Both the position numbers and the translations under genes were made by a program. Under the pieces are notes generated by a model that was not told where the DNA came from, did no database searches, and saw only the letters and a list, made by a program, of their open reading frames with translations. DNA of 64,000 nucleotides from Calonectria ilicicola (lineage: Eukaryota > Ascomycota > Sordariomycetes > Hypocreales > Nectriaceae): contig CP085831.1 of NCBI GenBank assembly GCA_020809705.1, positions 1,736,001 through 1,800,000 of the forward strand, given 5' to 3'. Of the stretch, positions 44,971 through 57,371 are shown in pieces (the stretch's first letter is position 1; every line of letters starts with the position of its first letter).

Positions 44971-47894
44971 AAGAAGTTGGTACCAATGACTCGAAAAATG
45001 CAGGTTCGATTGGATGCAAGGGAGTAAGTATGGCTATTAATCGCCAAAGATTCCTTCCTGGGTTTTGCTCCAGACCAAGTCCGCCATGTTTATTTCATTT
45101 ACGTGTAATTTATTGTAGTTGGGGAATAAAGAGAAATTAAATAACAATGCTACGGTTCCTGAATTCATGATGAGTCTGCTTCCCGGTGTGATCTGATGTA
45201 TGAGGTCTGAGACATTGCCACGTGATTAATATTACGGCGGCGGGAATGGGATCTTTTATTTGGCCAGATTTATGCGCCAGGTTGACCGTTCTCGCTACTA
45301 CTTACCACAAGATGATGATGTGGAACCAACAGCAGAACAGGCACTGCACGTTGGGTGGATTCTACTCAGCCCTATGTCAGATAATGTACATGCATCATGT
45401 ACAAAAAGGTCCTTGTGAATTTGGAGAATGCAATGACTTGGAGTAAGTACGCAGTCAATGCATTTGGGGGCTGGTCACTCACTGTTTTGCCTTTTCCAGC
45501 CACTGTCCGGATACGGACAACCCTTGCAAAAATAAAATGACAGAGCTACAAGGGTCGGCCGCCCGCAATCTCCGCCCTTTGACGCTCAGACCAAGAAGAA
45601 TCGTGTATAAAACACTGATGCTCCCTCCTCTCTTTCGTTTCCTTTTCTTTTTTCTTCTTCATACTTACCTTATCTGGAGGCCGGCCGCTCAAGACTGGCG
45701 GGCCTCAGTAGGGAGGGCCTGCATTGCACAACGCGGAGTCGCTCCCTGCTCTATTGTCCTTCGGGGCCATAGCGGGTGCAATTTTTGATTTACCACTCTT
45801 TCATTGTGATTCCCACTGCTTGCGGCGGGCATGAAGAAGGGGCGCGTTCGTATTGTGATGGTCTGATGGTACTTGGTTTTGTCGTAGAGGGCATGTTTCG
45901 CGTAGAAATAGAATGAATGGCTTGTATCGATTTTGACCGCTTCCTCTCTAACGCTGCCCCAAATCTTGAGGCTCAAAGTTCGGGCCAAAGCACCCAAGTC
46001 CTCATGAAAGCCCCCATAGCCATCGGAAACGTGAAATCTTCGATTAGTCGCGCCTCAGTGTCGAGCTTCATCTCCTTCAGTCGCGTGTAACGTCCCATCC
46101 GCGAGAATAGATATTTCTCCCAATCGTAACCAACGAACAGAAATGGGTCGCGTCGTACCAAAACATGTGCCCCTTTTCACGCCAGCCATCCTATCGCAGC
46201 CACCGTCACATCCTTCATCCTTCGCAAAAAGTTGCCGCGCCTACCAAATAATGACGATATTGCATCTTAGCGCGTATGACAGAGTCTAGATTCTCGCTCG
46301 TATTGGGGGCCGCATTGTAGTGCCGTTGGGTCCCGGAGCTCACACCGGTGCGCGTATTCATCATGGTCAAGCAATTTAGCTTCGGCAATTGTTGGGTACG
46401 CAGTAAATCTTGAACAGCCCCCTTCGTATCAATTAGCTGGTACGTAGACTTCTCAACCCTCTCACCAAAGGTATTTTTTTAATGCCATTCTATTCCCACG
46501 CGAGAACACTTTAATGTCGACTCTTACTGTCATAGCGATGTCCTCGGACACCAAAAAATGCGTGGCGCTCACCCTGGAGTGAAATTGCCCAAAATGGCAG
46601 GAGTACATACAAGCCGGGTAAATGATGACGGGGCACTATTGGAGGTGGCGTTCTGCCCTGAGATACATTTGTGCCTGGCTTATGCGGGTCGGACTTAAGA
46701 TACGACTGTAGCCATGGAACGGCAAATACCAAAGGGGATAAAGGATATTGCCACTGTTCAGCCCAACACCGTTAAAGTCTGACGGCCTAAAATTGTAAAA
46801 TGCAAAAGGATACGGCCCACTTTGATACTCAGCTCAGTGGATCCTGTCCGCTTAGTGCCGAGAATTCTAGAAGAGGTGCACAGCATCTTGATCAAGCGTG
46901 GACAGATGCTACTGGCCCCCCCCGCTTTTGAGCTGAAATCCTAACAAGAACTTTGTATGGCTGGCCGCTATTTTGGGGATGGAATCACGCCCTATCGGAA
47001 CTCGGCTTCCTGTGAGCTTCACAGTCGGAACCCGCCACGCTAAGTGGTCAGACCCTCACAGCGGTGAAACCGGCACTTGGGTCCTCGCTGAGAATTAAGG
47101 CCTTTTCTATGCATACTCTCTCAACAAGGGGTCAAGAACTACGCCGTTTTCCAGCTGAGTATTGCGGACCTCGTTGGTGGATCTTGCGGCTGTAGAGCAG
47201 CCCATTTGATCATGTCTCGCAGGCTGGGCACATGGCATTTTCAGCCTTTCCGATTCCCCATCTCGTTTCTTCAATCTACATTTGGGTAGTGGTGGGGAGC
47301 AGCCAATAAGCAATTGATTTTGACCCAGACCACCCGACCTCGCTTAGCCCTTACTGTCTTTCCTCTCCACCTAACGTCCGCCGCTCGGCCAGTTATCTGG
47401 TGAGTTTGTCTGAGAGGCAAAACATTTTGACTGGAGCCCGATGACATGAAAAAGCTTAGTGGACAAAATGTAGGAACAAGTTCAGGGGATGGGCTGGTTT
47501 AAGGAGCTGACAAATCCTGCAACTCTATTACTACATGCCTCCGAAGTAGTACCTGCAGGGCCATATGCATAGGCGTGTGGTACAAAAAAAGAAGCCGGAA
47601 TTGCTTCTTTCCCCTCGCCTCCCAAAGTACCTGGTATGGACCTTTTGTATAACGCTAAATGCTCACCTAAGGTGCACATACCGCCGCTAGACAGCATCGC
47701 GGAATGCTCGTGGTCTTGAAACACGTTGAAGAGCGGAATTACCCAATGTTCGACAATGAAAGCGTCCTTCAGAGCAACATCTATATAAGGAACTTCAGAT
47801 CCAGTGCCATATTGCATTCCAAGCACCACTGCACGACTACAAGCACCAGACGCCAGACAAAAAACACCAAACACCTCCCAACTCTACATTCAAG
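44971..47894. other. long intergenic interval
   Basis: About 2.9 kb without a supportable gene. The largest frames are below 135 codons and lack motifs. The final 100 bases (AC-rich, TATATAAGG at about 47782) are the promoter and leader of the small secreted protein. Confidence 0.5.
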
Positions 47895-48384
47895 ATGCAG
47901 ATCATCAACCTTGCCGCCATGAGCATGCTTGCCGCATCGGCTCTCGCTGCCGATTGCTTCGGAAACACCCAAAAGGGAATCTACGAATGGAACCAGGCAT
48001 ACTGGGATGCCCGCTCCAAGATGTGCGGAAACTCCGACTGCGCTTACCAGCAGGAGTGCACCACAACTGCCTCCAAGACTCTCCAGGGACTTGCCAAGGT
48101 TACCGTCAATGTTGCCCTCACCCGAAAGCACACGGGCAGCACCAAGGGATTCCCCGACTGCTGGGTAAGATACAAGAACTTCCCCCTATTTGATGACAAC
48201 CCAAGCTAATTAAATGGTTTTTAGGATGCTACCAAGTGGGTTCTTTTCAAGACGCTTAGACGTTTAATTGTGCTAACATAATCATAGTGATATCATCAAC
48301 CAGTGTGTTTACGGCGAAAACAAGATGTCTGGTACTTGGTCTTACAACGGCCAGCTGTACCAGCTCAACTCTTGGTACTCTTAA
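47895..48384 (+). CDS. small secreted cysteine-containing protein (125 aa) with an 11-nt exon
   Basis: Exons 47895-48164, 48225-48235 and 48288-48384. A signal peptide (MQIINLAAMSMLAASALAA) is followed by a mature part with six cysteines at 21, 44, 49, 55, 89 and 100 and a Trp/Tyr-rich tail (SGTWSYNGQLYQLNSWYS). The middle exon has only 11 nt (GATGCTACCAA). Its existence follows from phase: skipping it breaks the frame, while including it gives DCWDATNDIINQC. Donors are GTAAGA and GTGGGT; acceptors TTTTTAG and ATCATAG. A TATA box lies about 110 bp upstream. No known family is recognised. Its form fits secreted effector-type or antimicrobial proteins. Confidence 0.82.
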
Positions 48385-49629
48385 AGCGTGGAGTGTATGG
48401 TGAATGCGTTAACGAAACATGATGGATGATGTTCGCTTGGCTTCAACAGGGCAGTGTCGGAAATGGATTCGCACCCTTCATGACTGTATTTTATCGCAAA
48501 TTGCAATTTTCACTGTTGAAAACTTCGATTTCAAGTCACTTAGTTTTAAATTTTGATATATTAGATGACAATTTTCCCGAATGATTGAAAGCTAGCCGTG
48601 ACTGCACTAAAAACCGAAAAAGTTATCTGGCCTGGTGCAAGTGGATAACCTCTATTAGTTAGATCTAATTCGTTGTGGAGCTGAATTATTCATTGTATTG
48701 ATTGAGTACTCCCCTTCATTGTGAATTGTGCAACAACCGTGCCTGCAACTTTTTATGGATTCAGTGCCCCTCTGGAATCTATCTTGAATTTGCTGCTTAT
48801 CCTTCGGACAAGACACAATCATTGTATGTGTAAAGGTTGTTATGATGGTAATTAAAAATTCTCATGCACAGAATCTTTGCAACCAGTATTGAACGACTTT
48901 GTTTGATCCTCGTCGCATACCATGGCTGAATGACTGACTTGGAAGCGTTGCATCGCGAAATGCTGACAAACCCAGGAAAATTAGGGAATTAATGCTGGAT
49001 TCAAGTATCAAAATATAAGTCTTTAAACTTTGACATTATGCCCACGCCCAATCAATTGAATAAAATATTGGATCTTGCGGATTGGCCAGACCGGATTTCA
49101 CATTCCGCAACAATCCATTCCCCATTACTAAGAATGGCCGGTTTCGGCTTAGGCGACCTGCACTTCTGGCTCGAGTTTGGGTATGTCGGATCTGAAATTA
49201 GCCGATCATGTAAATCTCAGTGCCATTCATTATAAATGATAAAACCGGAAAGTTTGTCTATTTAAGCTTATTTTGAAGATCTATTCCTATTGAAACGTGA
49301 TCGGGGCTTTGAACTGACGATCGTCATCCCACTTTTTGCCGGCCAACATCGACAATCAACAATCACCAGATTCACAATTTGAACCGACCACCATTGTTGT
49401 GCAATTAACATTTTTTAAATGCACAGAATTAATAAATAGAGTCATGCATAATTAAAACAAATAGTGGGGTTTTCCAACGGAAGAAGTGACAAGCCGAGAC
49501 CTGCATCCTCTCTTAACAACCAACGCATTTGTCAGCTTTTGGGTTTAAATATTCATATCAGCTTCATATTTGATCCGGCTTGACTCGGATAATCTTTTTC
49601 TAGTTGAGGATACCTTACAACCCGGCATA
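48385..49629. other. intergenic
   Basis: AT-rich with no supportable gene. The right part is the promoter of the enone reductase-like gene. Confidence 0.55.
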
Positions 49630-50723
49630 ATGACACGAAACAAGACCCTCATCTACAAGAAGCTGCCTGTTGGCCTCCCCGTGGCCGGCGAGCACCTTGT
49701 GATTGAGGACCGCCCTATTGACCTCGATGCGGCCGTTACTGAGGGAGGTTTGGTCGCCGAGATCCTGTACGCCTCGTTTGACCCTTATCTGCGAGGCAGG
49801 ATGCGCGACCCCAAAATAAAGTCATTTTCTGTCGCCTTTGTGCCCGATGAGCCTGTCACTAGCGACTCGCTGGGCAAAGTTCTCAAGAGCGATGACCCGA
49901 TTTTTTCCCAAGGCGACTACATAATTACCAAGCTTCCTATTGCTGAATATGCTCACGTGTCTAAAGAATTCGTACAAGAAGCCAAGAAGGTGCAGGACCC
50001 TTATAACTTGGGTCTTGCGGTCTATCTGGGTCCTTTGGGCATGCCTGGTCTGACTGCCTGGTCGGGGCTTTATAAAATCGGCCAGCCACAGAAAGGCGAG
50101 ACCATCTTTGTCAGCTCTGCTGCTGGTGCTGTTGGTCAAATAGTGGGACAGATTGCTAAGCGCGAGGGTCTGACCGTCATTGGATCTGTGGGGTCCGAAG
50201 AAAAACTGCAATTCATTACCAAGGAACTTGGCTTTGATGCTGGGTTCAATTACAAGATAGAAAACCCCAAAGATGCCCTTCCACGACTTGCACCCCAGGG
50301 CATCGATATCTACTTTGAGAATGTTGGCGGGGACCACCTCGAGGCGGTACTTCAAAATATGAACGTTGGTGGCCGTATTCCAGTTAGTGGCATGGTAAGT
50401 CAATACAGCGCCTGCCCGTCGCGTGCGGTTCTCACAAGATACAGATCGCAGAATACAACACGCCCTTTGAGCAGCAGCAGGGAATTAAAGGTCTCTACCA
50501 GGTTGTGACTCGCCAGCTTACCATGGAAGGTTTCCTCGTCGGTAACCCCAAATTCGGCAAGACCTATTGGAATGATCACCAAGATAAGATGCAAAAGTGG
50601 CTGGCTGATGGTAGCGTCCAGGCTAAGCTCTCAATTACCGAAGGCATTGACCACGCCGCTGAGGGTTTTATTGGCATGCTTGAGGGCAAGAACTTTGGCA
50701 AGGCGATTCTCAAGGTGAAATAA
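49630..50723 (+). CDS. NADP-dependent medium-chain alkenal/enone reductase (LTB4-dehydrogenase type)
   Basis: Exons 49630-50394 and 50445-50723 give 347 aa. Features of the zinc-free MDR subfamily of alkenal double-bond reductases are the N-terminal substrate region with ASFDPYLRGRM, MPGLTAWSGL, the nucleotide-binding VSSAAGAVGQIVGQIAK, GSVGSEEKLQFITKELGFD, YFENVGGDHLEAVLQNMN, GRIPVSGMIAEYN, and the carboxy-terminal GFLVG...EGIDHAAEGFIGMLEGKNFGKAILKVK. No zinc ligands are present, as expected. Such enzymes reduce the C=C bond of alpha,beta-unsaturated aldehydes and ketones, often for detoxification or secondary metabolism. I start at the ATG of MTRNKTLIYKKLP; a 20-codon upstream extension begins at a non-ATG codon. 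The intron has donor GTAAGT and acceptor ACAG. Confidence 0.92.
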
Positions 50724-52115
50724 TGAATGAATTATGGATTACTGCCCATGACATGATCTTCTCTCTTTTTCAAATTCATTTTTATTTTTCATTATTTTTT
50801 TCTCTGACAGGAAAAAAAGAGACACGTAAAGATCTGAATCCCTCTCTCTAGTTGCCTTTGTTAGATACAGTCTGAACTCGACTACCTTGTAGAAAGGTCT
50901 GGACCAGACCATTACACCATGCAAAGAATGACAAATGACACAGACTCGTCCGAGATTGCAATTGAATATCTTTAATGATTACACCTCGAATCTGACAATG
51001 ATATCATCTTCGAGTTTTATCGGGCAAGCATCTGGGTCTGATCAAAGCATGAGGTATACCTTTTGATGTCATGGTGTCAATGCAATCGCTACTCTGTGCT
51101 CTGGTGATCAGATGTCTTGACCGTTGAATGATGTGAAAATATTGATGCGATAAAGATTTTATCGCAATGACCCTTCCGAATTTACCGCTCTAGCCCATTC
51201 CAGGCCTTGATGCATCCTTATGTGTAAGCAATGGTCGACACCACTCAGCTCCAAGTCTACATCACAGCGTTCGTTTTCAGTCCATGATTAATTTTGGTGG
51301 GAAAACCTTATTGCAAAGGAGCATAAATATGCTGAATTCAGATTAAGAGCCCGATACGAAGGATAAATTTGCTTGAGAAGAAGAAATTTAAGTGATGTAA
51401 CCGTGTTGCCCGTTATGCAGCCTTACGGCCAGTCGGTTTCGGGTTCGGATGACGGGCACAAAGTCACAGGTGTTCGAACACACCAACACCCGAAACGGCA
51501 TCCCGTCGTTGCTGAATTGGGTTAACGGAAGCCCAAACAAGTCAAAGCGGGCCCAAGACCTGTCAAGCCAGCCCGAATTCCAAACAGGTCAAAGCGCAAA
51601 ACCGGTCACGAACCGGTATTAGAGTTCGATGAAAGATGTAGGGCTGTGTCGAGTTTTGTTTCGTCTGTTTGTTATCTGAGACCACCGTCTGGCCAATGCA
51701 TATTAAGCCACCCAATCAGCCATTTGAATTTTTGATACAGGACTAATACATCACAATTATTAGGCCGAGATTTAGATGTACCAAAATCTTAGGCTGTTAT
51801 CACTCCAAATGCATGAAATTATACTATGATTTGGGGTTTTCTAAAGTTTAAACTGACGAGTTTGTGAAACAATCTGGGCCAATTCCTAGGCTTTGGCTGT
51901 ATGGGCCATTATGCTTTGCATGAATGATGTCAGTATCCATAGACATGCTCACCGGATCCTTTGAAGGAGAGATATCAGATAGCGAAATGATTTTGTATAA
52001 GTAGCTCCTCCCGTTCCCTGGAACGAAACTTCTCTCAGCATCCACCATTACAACCACATCAAAGTTTCTATCTACATCATCAATCAGTTCTACAACTACC
52101 CTTAAGCCCATCACA
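50724..52115. other. intergenic
   Basis: No gene is supported. A stretch near 51420-51620 is rich in GTCAAAGC and CGGTCACGAACCGG-like short repeats but has no defined ends. Confidence 0.5.
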
Positions 52116-52476
52116 ATGAAGTTCACAGTAAGTGGTTGAGACAAAAAGAATCTACTTTAATACCAGCTAACGTGGCTTCTAGCTTGCTACTGTCGCCCTT
52201 GCCCTTTTCCCCACTCTGGGATGGTCTTGTGCTTCCTATCACTTCTGTGTTTGCACCAACAACGGCGGTGGCTACCATGAAGCAGCTACTAAATCAACCT
52301 GCCCTCGTATGCACGGAGAACTCCAAAATATTAATGGTCGCCAAACCTGCGTCGCCAGAGTCGCTTCGGCAGGTATTGCTGGAGCCATTCCCCTGAGTCT
52401 GGGCAACTGCCGCTTCAGACAAATCTGCCAGGAGTACGGCGCTACCGGTGACTCCAACTGTTCCGGAAAGTTCTAA
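52116..52476 (+). CDS. small secreted cysteine-rich protein (101 aa, eight cysteines)
   Basis: Exon 1 (52116-52127) codes only MKFT; exon 2 is 52183-52476. The signal peptide (MKFTLATVALALFPTLGWS) is followed by an 82-residue mature protein with eight cysteines at 20, 26, 28, 44, 60, 80, 86 and 97, enough for four disulfides. The intron has donor GTAAGT and acceptor TTCTAG. The other visible AG (TACCAG) gives a longer, unlikely N-terminus. The leader is AC-rich, as in highly expressed fungal genes. I do not recognise the family. The spacing CxC near the start and compact size suggest a stable extracellular protein. Confidence 0.85.
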
Positions 52477-53457
52477 TCAATGCGCTGCCGGATGGCGTGG
52501 AGGAAGATCAAATAAATAGAAGTGAAGAATGGGATATTGAAAAGAAACAAGAAGGGGCCCTGTGCATGGTCTTGGGAAATAGTTTAGCTATTGAACATGA
52601 CTGTGTTGATGTAATAGCTATCTAAGATAGTTATTATATAGGTGGATCTTGTTGGCCTCAGCTAGATACAGCACCGCTCGAGCTTGATAACAATATACTA
52701 TTTTTCTCAATTTTCTTTTCCCTCTTGAGGCCCAACATGACACCTGGGAAAGGCGATGACCATATTATAGACTGGTTGCGGGACTAAGATTGTACTCGTG
52801 TGTGCGTGTGTGTAGCATTCAATTTAAATGTTGACTGAACACGGTGATGGGAACTTCGTAACGCTGTGTTCTTTATTGGTCAAAGATGGCGTGTTTGAAC
52901 GCTGGGCTATACTGTGAGAATATTGTATGTCGCACTGTATATTACATAAGCACCCCAGCTCTTCTGAGGCATCCAGCTTGATGAACAATACAATACGTGT
53001 ACATGTACACAGGCAGCATGTTCGTCGTAATTGAAACGCGCGCTAAATTGATGCCTATTTCAACCAATTTCCGTCTTTTCCGATTGGATTTGGCTGTTTT
53101 TGCCGCTTTAGTCGCGTGGTCGCACATCTGCCTAGTTGCGTCGATTGATTACTACACGATTCTACGATTCTAGCGCGCGCTAGACGGTTCCACCACAAGT
53201 CTCGCACGGACTAGAACACTTGTAAGCTACGAAATGGTGGAAGCATGCTGGAATTTCAACGAACACTATCATGCCTTCTTTCGCCACGGTATTCTACTAT
53301 AAAGCAATCCCTCATGTCCTTCAAAGCTCACTCTTCCTTTTCATCAGAACACACTCACACAAACACTCTAAACAATAACAAAGCCTCTTCTCTCCCATCT
53401 CAACCAACATCTTCTCTCCACAACACCTCTCTAAACCAACCACAACTCCACTTCAAA
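52477..53457. other. intergenic / heat-shock promoter
   Basis: No gene is seen. A 16-bp perfect palindrome (TCTAGCGCGCGCTAGA) lies at 53169-53184. Heat-shock-element-like GAA/TTC units are present around 53250-53285 (GGAATTTCAACGAAC, CCTTCTTTCGCC). The last 120 bases are an AC-rich leader. Confidence 0.5.
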
Positions 53458-54129
53458 ATGTCTTGCAAGGTCTACAACTCCTCTTTCAACCCCCTCTTCC
53501 GCTTCCTTGAGGATTTCGACAGTCACTACTCGCGCCAGCAGGCTCAGCCCGCATGCCGCTATGTTGTCAGACAAGCCGCTCCCCAGTGGCGACCCAAGTT
53601 TGACATCAGAGAGACGGAACAGGCCTATGAGTTCTTTGCCGAGCTCCCTGGTGTCTCCAAGGAGGATGTGAACATCAAGTTCGCTGATCATCAAACCATC
53701 GTGATCGAGGGCAAGACTGAGCGATCCTACAACTCTGCACCAGCCACCGAGACACCAGTTGAGGAGGCCGCGCAAAATGTTGCTGCCGCCGACGACGACA
53801 GCGACAAGCACAGCACTGCCTCTTACCAAGCTACTGTCGAGGACGACTTTGAAGACATCTCCAGTGATGTTACCACTGCGACTGTAGACACAGAGAAGAC
53901 TGAGAAGGTTGAGCCTAAGGAGGCTGAAAAGCCTCAGCCTGAAGCGAAGACTGCTCCCAACGCCAAGTACTGGCTCACTGAGCGCTCATTTGGCCAGTTC
54001 TCCCGCAGCTTTCAATTCCCCACTCTTGTCGACCAAGACGCTGTCTCCGCCAGCTTCCAGGATGGTGTTCTCGCAGTCATCGTCCCAAAGGCCAAGAAGC
54101 ACGAAGCTCGACCCATCACCATCAACTAA
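53458..54129 (+). CDS. small heat-shock protein, Hsp20/HSP30 type
   Basis: A single exon of 223 aa. I start at MSCKVYNSSFNPLFRFL; an open extension to 53245 is leader-like (AC-rich, low complexity). The alpha-crystallin domain begins with WRPKFDIRETEQAYEFFAELPGVSKEDVNIKF...IVIEGKTERSY. A polar, acidic insertion of about 85 residues (DDDSDKHSTAS, EKTEKVEPKEAEKPQPE) interrupts it, and it finishes with FGQFSRSFQFPTLVDQDAVSASFQDGVLAVIVPKA. The split domain is a known feature of filamentous fungal HSP30 proteins. It acts as an ATP-independent holdase in the cytosol under stress. The upstream region holds HSE-like units. An intronless structure is usual for heat-shock genes. Confidence 0.93.
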   Translation: MSCKVYNSSFNPLFRFLEDFDSHYSRQQAQPACRYVVRQAAPQWRPKFDIRETEQAYEFFAELPGVSKEDVNIKFADHQTIVIEGKTERSYNSAPATETPVEEAAQNVAAADDDSDKHSTASYQATVEDDFEDISSDVTTATVDTEKTEKVEPKEAEKPQPEAKTAPNAKYWLTERSFGQFSRSFQFPTLVDQDAVSASFQDGVLAVIVPKAKKHEARPITIN

Positions 54130-54740
54130 TCGATCGACTTTAATGTTTTAACAGTAACGGTTGGGACATGGCTTGGGCTCAGGGTATCATGGGTTTTATA
54201 ACGGATTAAAGGAATCGGGCTTGCATGGAGTTTCATATGTCGGCTTATCAATGCTTGTGTTTGTGCTTTAGCCACTCGCTCATTTCTTTATAATAGAAGG
54301 GATAGAGACCTCAGGGTCTTTAATTACACGATATTTATCTATAAAAACTAGCACTTCGCATGTGATTTCAACTCGAACTCTTGAGATGTTTGCAATTAAT
54401 TCCTAGCAATTTTGATGTTTGCATGAATAACTCGTAAAAGGGTTTCAAGTGGGTTAACAATATTTTAGGCTATTTTCCTAATCCTACGGCTGAACAAGGT
54501 TATCGGAAGGGCCCCAAAATTCCCAACAATGGTGGGGGTCTACGGTAGGATTATCCTTCATGTAGGTGCAAAACTGGTGTGTAGTTAGGCCAACCTTTGA
54601 GTCGGTCACACTTGGGTATGCCAATCAGGAAAATGAGGTTACCAATTATGTAGTGTATTTTTGATATGAAGTTTCCCGTTTTAAGAAGTGAGAAATTGCT
54701 CATAGGTGTTGTTTGTCTAGTACACGTGAATGAATTTCAG
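54130..54740. other. convergent intergenic region
   Basis: 3' flanks of the heat-shock gene and of the HeLo-pseudokinase gene. Nothing further was recognised. Confidence 0.6.
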
Positions 54741-56674
54741 CTAGATGCTCATTCTCTGCAGCTTCTTCACGATGACCTCGAAAAACATACCTTGCAGCTT
54801 TAGCGCTTGAGTTGATGTACTATCAATCCCTTGTGCATTGTCCACCACGCCAAAAGCTGCTGGTCCCTCTAAGCAGGCCATGACAATATCAGCAGCATTG
54901 TCACCCACAAACCCTCGAACGTAAGAAATGTGCCCTTCACGAAGTAGTCTGTTCTTTATGCCCACAATTTCTCTGGCCCCAGCAGCCTGTGCACTACCAA
55001 ATCCTAGAATAGTAAAAATGGGCTTCCAGTAGATAATCTCCAGGAAAACTACCCCTAGAGCATAAATGTCATGCTGCTTCTTGAATCCGAGCCCAGAAAC
55101 GCCGTCCTCTGGATTACCTTGCACAGCTGGATGCCGGTACATATCATCTGCTGCAGCGGCGGGTGGGTTTTCTGACATGAAGCTAGCATTTAGTGGACGA
55201 GAATAGTCAAATCCAGAAAGATATGGACTCGAAAAATCTACCAGTTCGTCTTCTGGGAAGAAGATAACATTTTGGCTTCGAAGCCCCTTGTGCAACCAAT
55301 TCACGGCGTGGAGGCGCTCTATGCATTCGGCTAGTGCTCTCATAAGCTTTATGCGAACACTCAAGCTTGGCATTGGTGTCTTGATTATAAGATCTATCAA
55401 CGAGGTCGGCTCGATGTTCGGATCAAGACCGTCCGGGTTCTCGAACACGAATCCACATCTCGGGCTTGCCGCAGCCTGCTCGTGAACGTAGTATCCAAGA
55501 CATTTCATAGTGCGAAAGTATTTTGTGGCTTCATCTTGGCGGAGTAGCTTGATGAGCGCCTCGAAGCGGCTAAGCGTAGGGCTATGAGCTGGTGTTTTAT
55601 TTGAGTGGGACTTGAACGGTGTCTTATTCCATTCAACCCATACATGACGCCATGATGCACTAGAAGGCTTGTAACATCCTCGTACCCGTGTATTTGACTC
55701 GACCATTGGGCCTTCAAGCAACTCGACCTCTCGAGATGAAAGTGACAGTGGCTGGTCGTCTAGTGGTGACTTGGTCAAACCAAGCTCCGTCTTGAAATTT
55801 TCCGTCAAAGACTCATTTTCTATGGCAGACATAAGAGCTTTGAATTGCGCAAGCGTCCCAAGCCCTGTTTCGCCTTGTCTACCTGCAGCATCACACTCGG
55901 GCCATTGGGCAATAGGTGATGGAGGCGGATTGGGTAAATGAATGGAAAGGCTGCAGGCCTTGACAAGTTCGCAGAGGTCATCCATTTTATTATTTAGCTG
56001 CATGATTTGGTAATTTGTTCGCGTCTGCTGAGTGAGCAAGCACTGGAGTTGTTCATTATTGAGCAGTTGATCAAGGTAGTCGTTCAAGGATGTCAGCTTC
56101 CCAATGAGACTCTCAATTTTAGATTTATCAGAGCTAATCCACTTTAGTCTCGCATGAAATTTGCTTGTGTTGTTGAAGAAATTCAGAGATTTGGTTAGAA
56201 GTGAATTGTCATCTGGGAATCGATGTGGTAGAGAATCGATGTCCCCAGGAGCAGTGGAACCGGAAACCACAGGTTCCTGTTCCTCACTTAGAAGTGGATT
56301 AGATAGCGGACGAAGCGTTTCATCTAGTCTGCCAAATCGGAACATCAACCTGTACTGCTGATCAAGAATATCTAGCAGTATGGGTCTACTTGCTTTGCTG
56401 ATATCGAGTGTTTCATCGGTCTTGTCGAGTTTGACAATACGAGCCCAGTCAAGCAATCGATACTGTTCTGTTTTGAAGCGAATGCGAAAGAATTGATGAT
56501 CGCTTCCAAGACCGCGAGCTTCGGACAGAAGCTGGTAACCTACAAGAGAATTTGTGAAATCAGCTTTCTATTTTTTTTTTTCTAACTGGAAAAGAGAGCA
56601 TTACCCTTGATGCAGCCTGAAAATATTTGAAAAAGGAGCGAGACTGCGCCAATGCACATCCCAGCAGCCTCCAT
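54741..56674 (-). CDS. HeLo-type domain protein with C-terminal pseudokinase
   Basis: Exons 56674-56605 and 56539-54741 (622 aa). The N-terminus MEAAGMCIGAVSLLFQIFSGCIKGYQLL, followed by HQFFRIRFKTEQYRLLDWA, matches the start of the HeLo (prion-inhibition and propagation, HET-s-like) helical domain. A coiled region follows (DYLDQLLNNEQLQ...MQLNNKMDDL). From about residue 320 a kinase-like fold is visible, with RHLH-type helix ECIERLHAVNWLHKGLRSQNV and IYALGVVFLEIIYWKP. The catalytic HRD reads HKG and the DFG position reads SGFD, so both essential Asp residues are absent: a pseudokinase. HeLo domains in fungi form membrane pores in programmed cell death and incompatibility. Here that role is inferred. 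It is transcribed divergently from a catalytically complete kinase gene. Confidence 0.83.
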
Positions 56675-57371
56675 GATTCATATCATAAATATATAGTAGC
56701 TTGCGTTGAAGTGTATAGCGACAGGATTGTTAGAGGCCTAACACTAATGGTTTTCTGAGCTAAGGGGATGCCAAACTAGTAGAAAATTTAGGCGAATTTT
56801 GTCAGAGGCAGCCATGCTCACCATGATTGAGGCTCGACTGGTGCGCATACTATATAAATGCATCTGGAGGCCTCAAAATAAAACGCCTTAAACCACCTTA
56901 CCAATTATGTAGTATTTTCTGCTTTAATCGTAGTAGTAAATGTCGTAATAGTCGCCTTGCGCATGCATCAGCCCATGGCTGCTGCGCAAGGCGACCGAAA
57001 GATAAGACGCCTTACTCTTTGTGGCAGCTTTTCCTCCCACAAATGTGTTGTTTTATGTTTTAGTCGCTGTCTCACTGCATACACCAAGTTATAGGTGCAT
57101 ACGCGAATTAGGGTTGCATGTGTGATTGGCGGAGCTCTCCCCTAAAACGCCCGCGGGGCAGTTTTCATGGCGCCGAAAAGCCCGCAAATTATGGAAACAT
57201 AGTTCAATGGATTGCACAAGAAAGATTTGTGGGACTACTGCCTGGATACCCTGGTCTTGCTGAAAAGTATTCATTTTATGGGCTATCCCAACCGAACCCT
57301 CACTTCTAACTTAGCTAGCCACAGATAGTTCTGACACTGGTCTAGGACTTGCTTTCGACAATCTAAACACC
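56675..57371. other. divergent intergenic region between the two kinase-like genes
   Basis: 697 bp head-to-head. It contains two TATA-type boxes (ATATATAG at about 56690 and ACTATATAAATG at about 56850). No other gene is seen. Confidence 0.5.

Noticed and set aside
53245..53457. In-frame upstream extension of the Hsp20 gene
   Set aside because: AC-rich leader composition; the conserved start MSCKVYNSSFNPLFRFL is at 53458.
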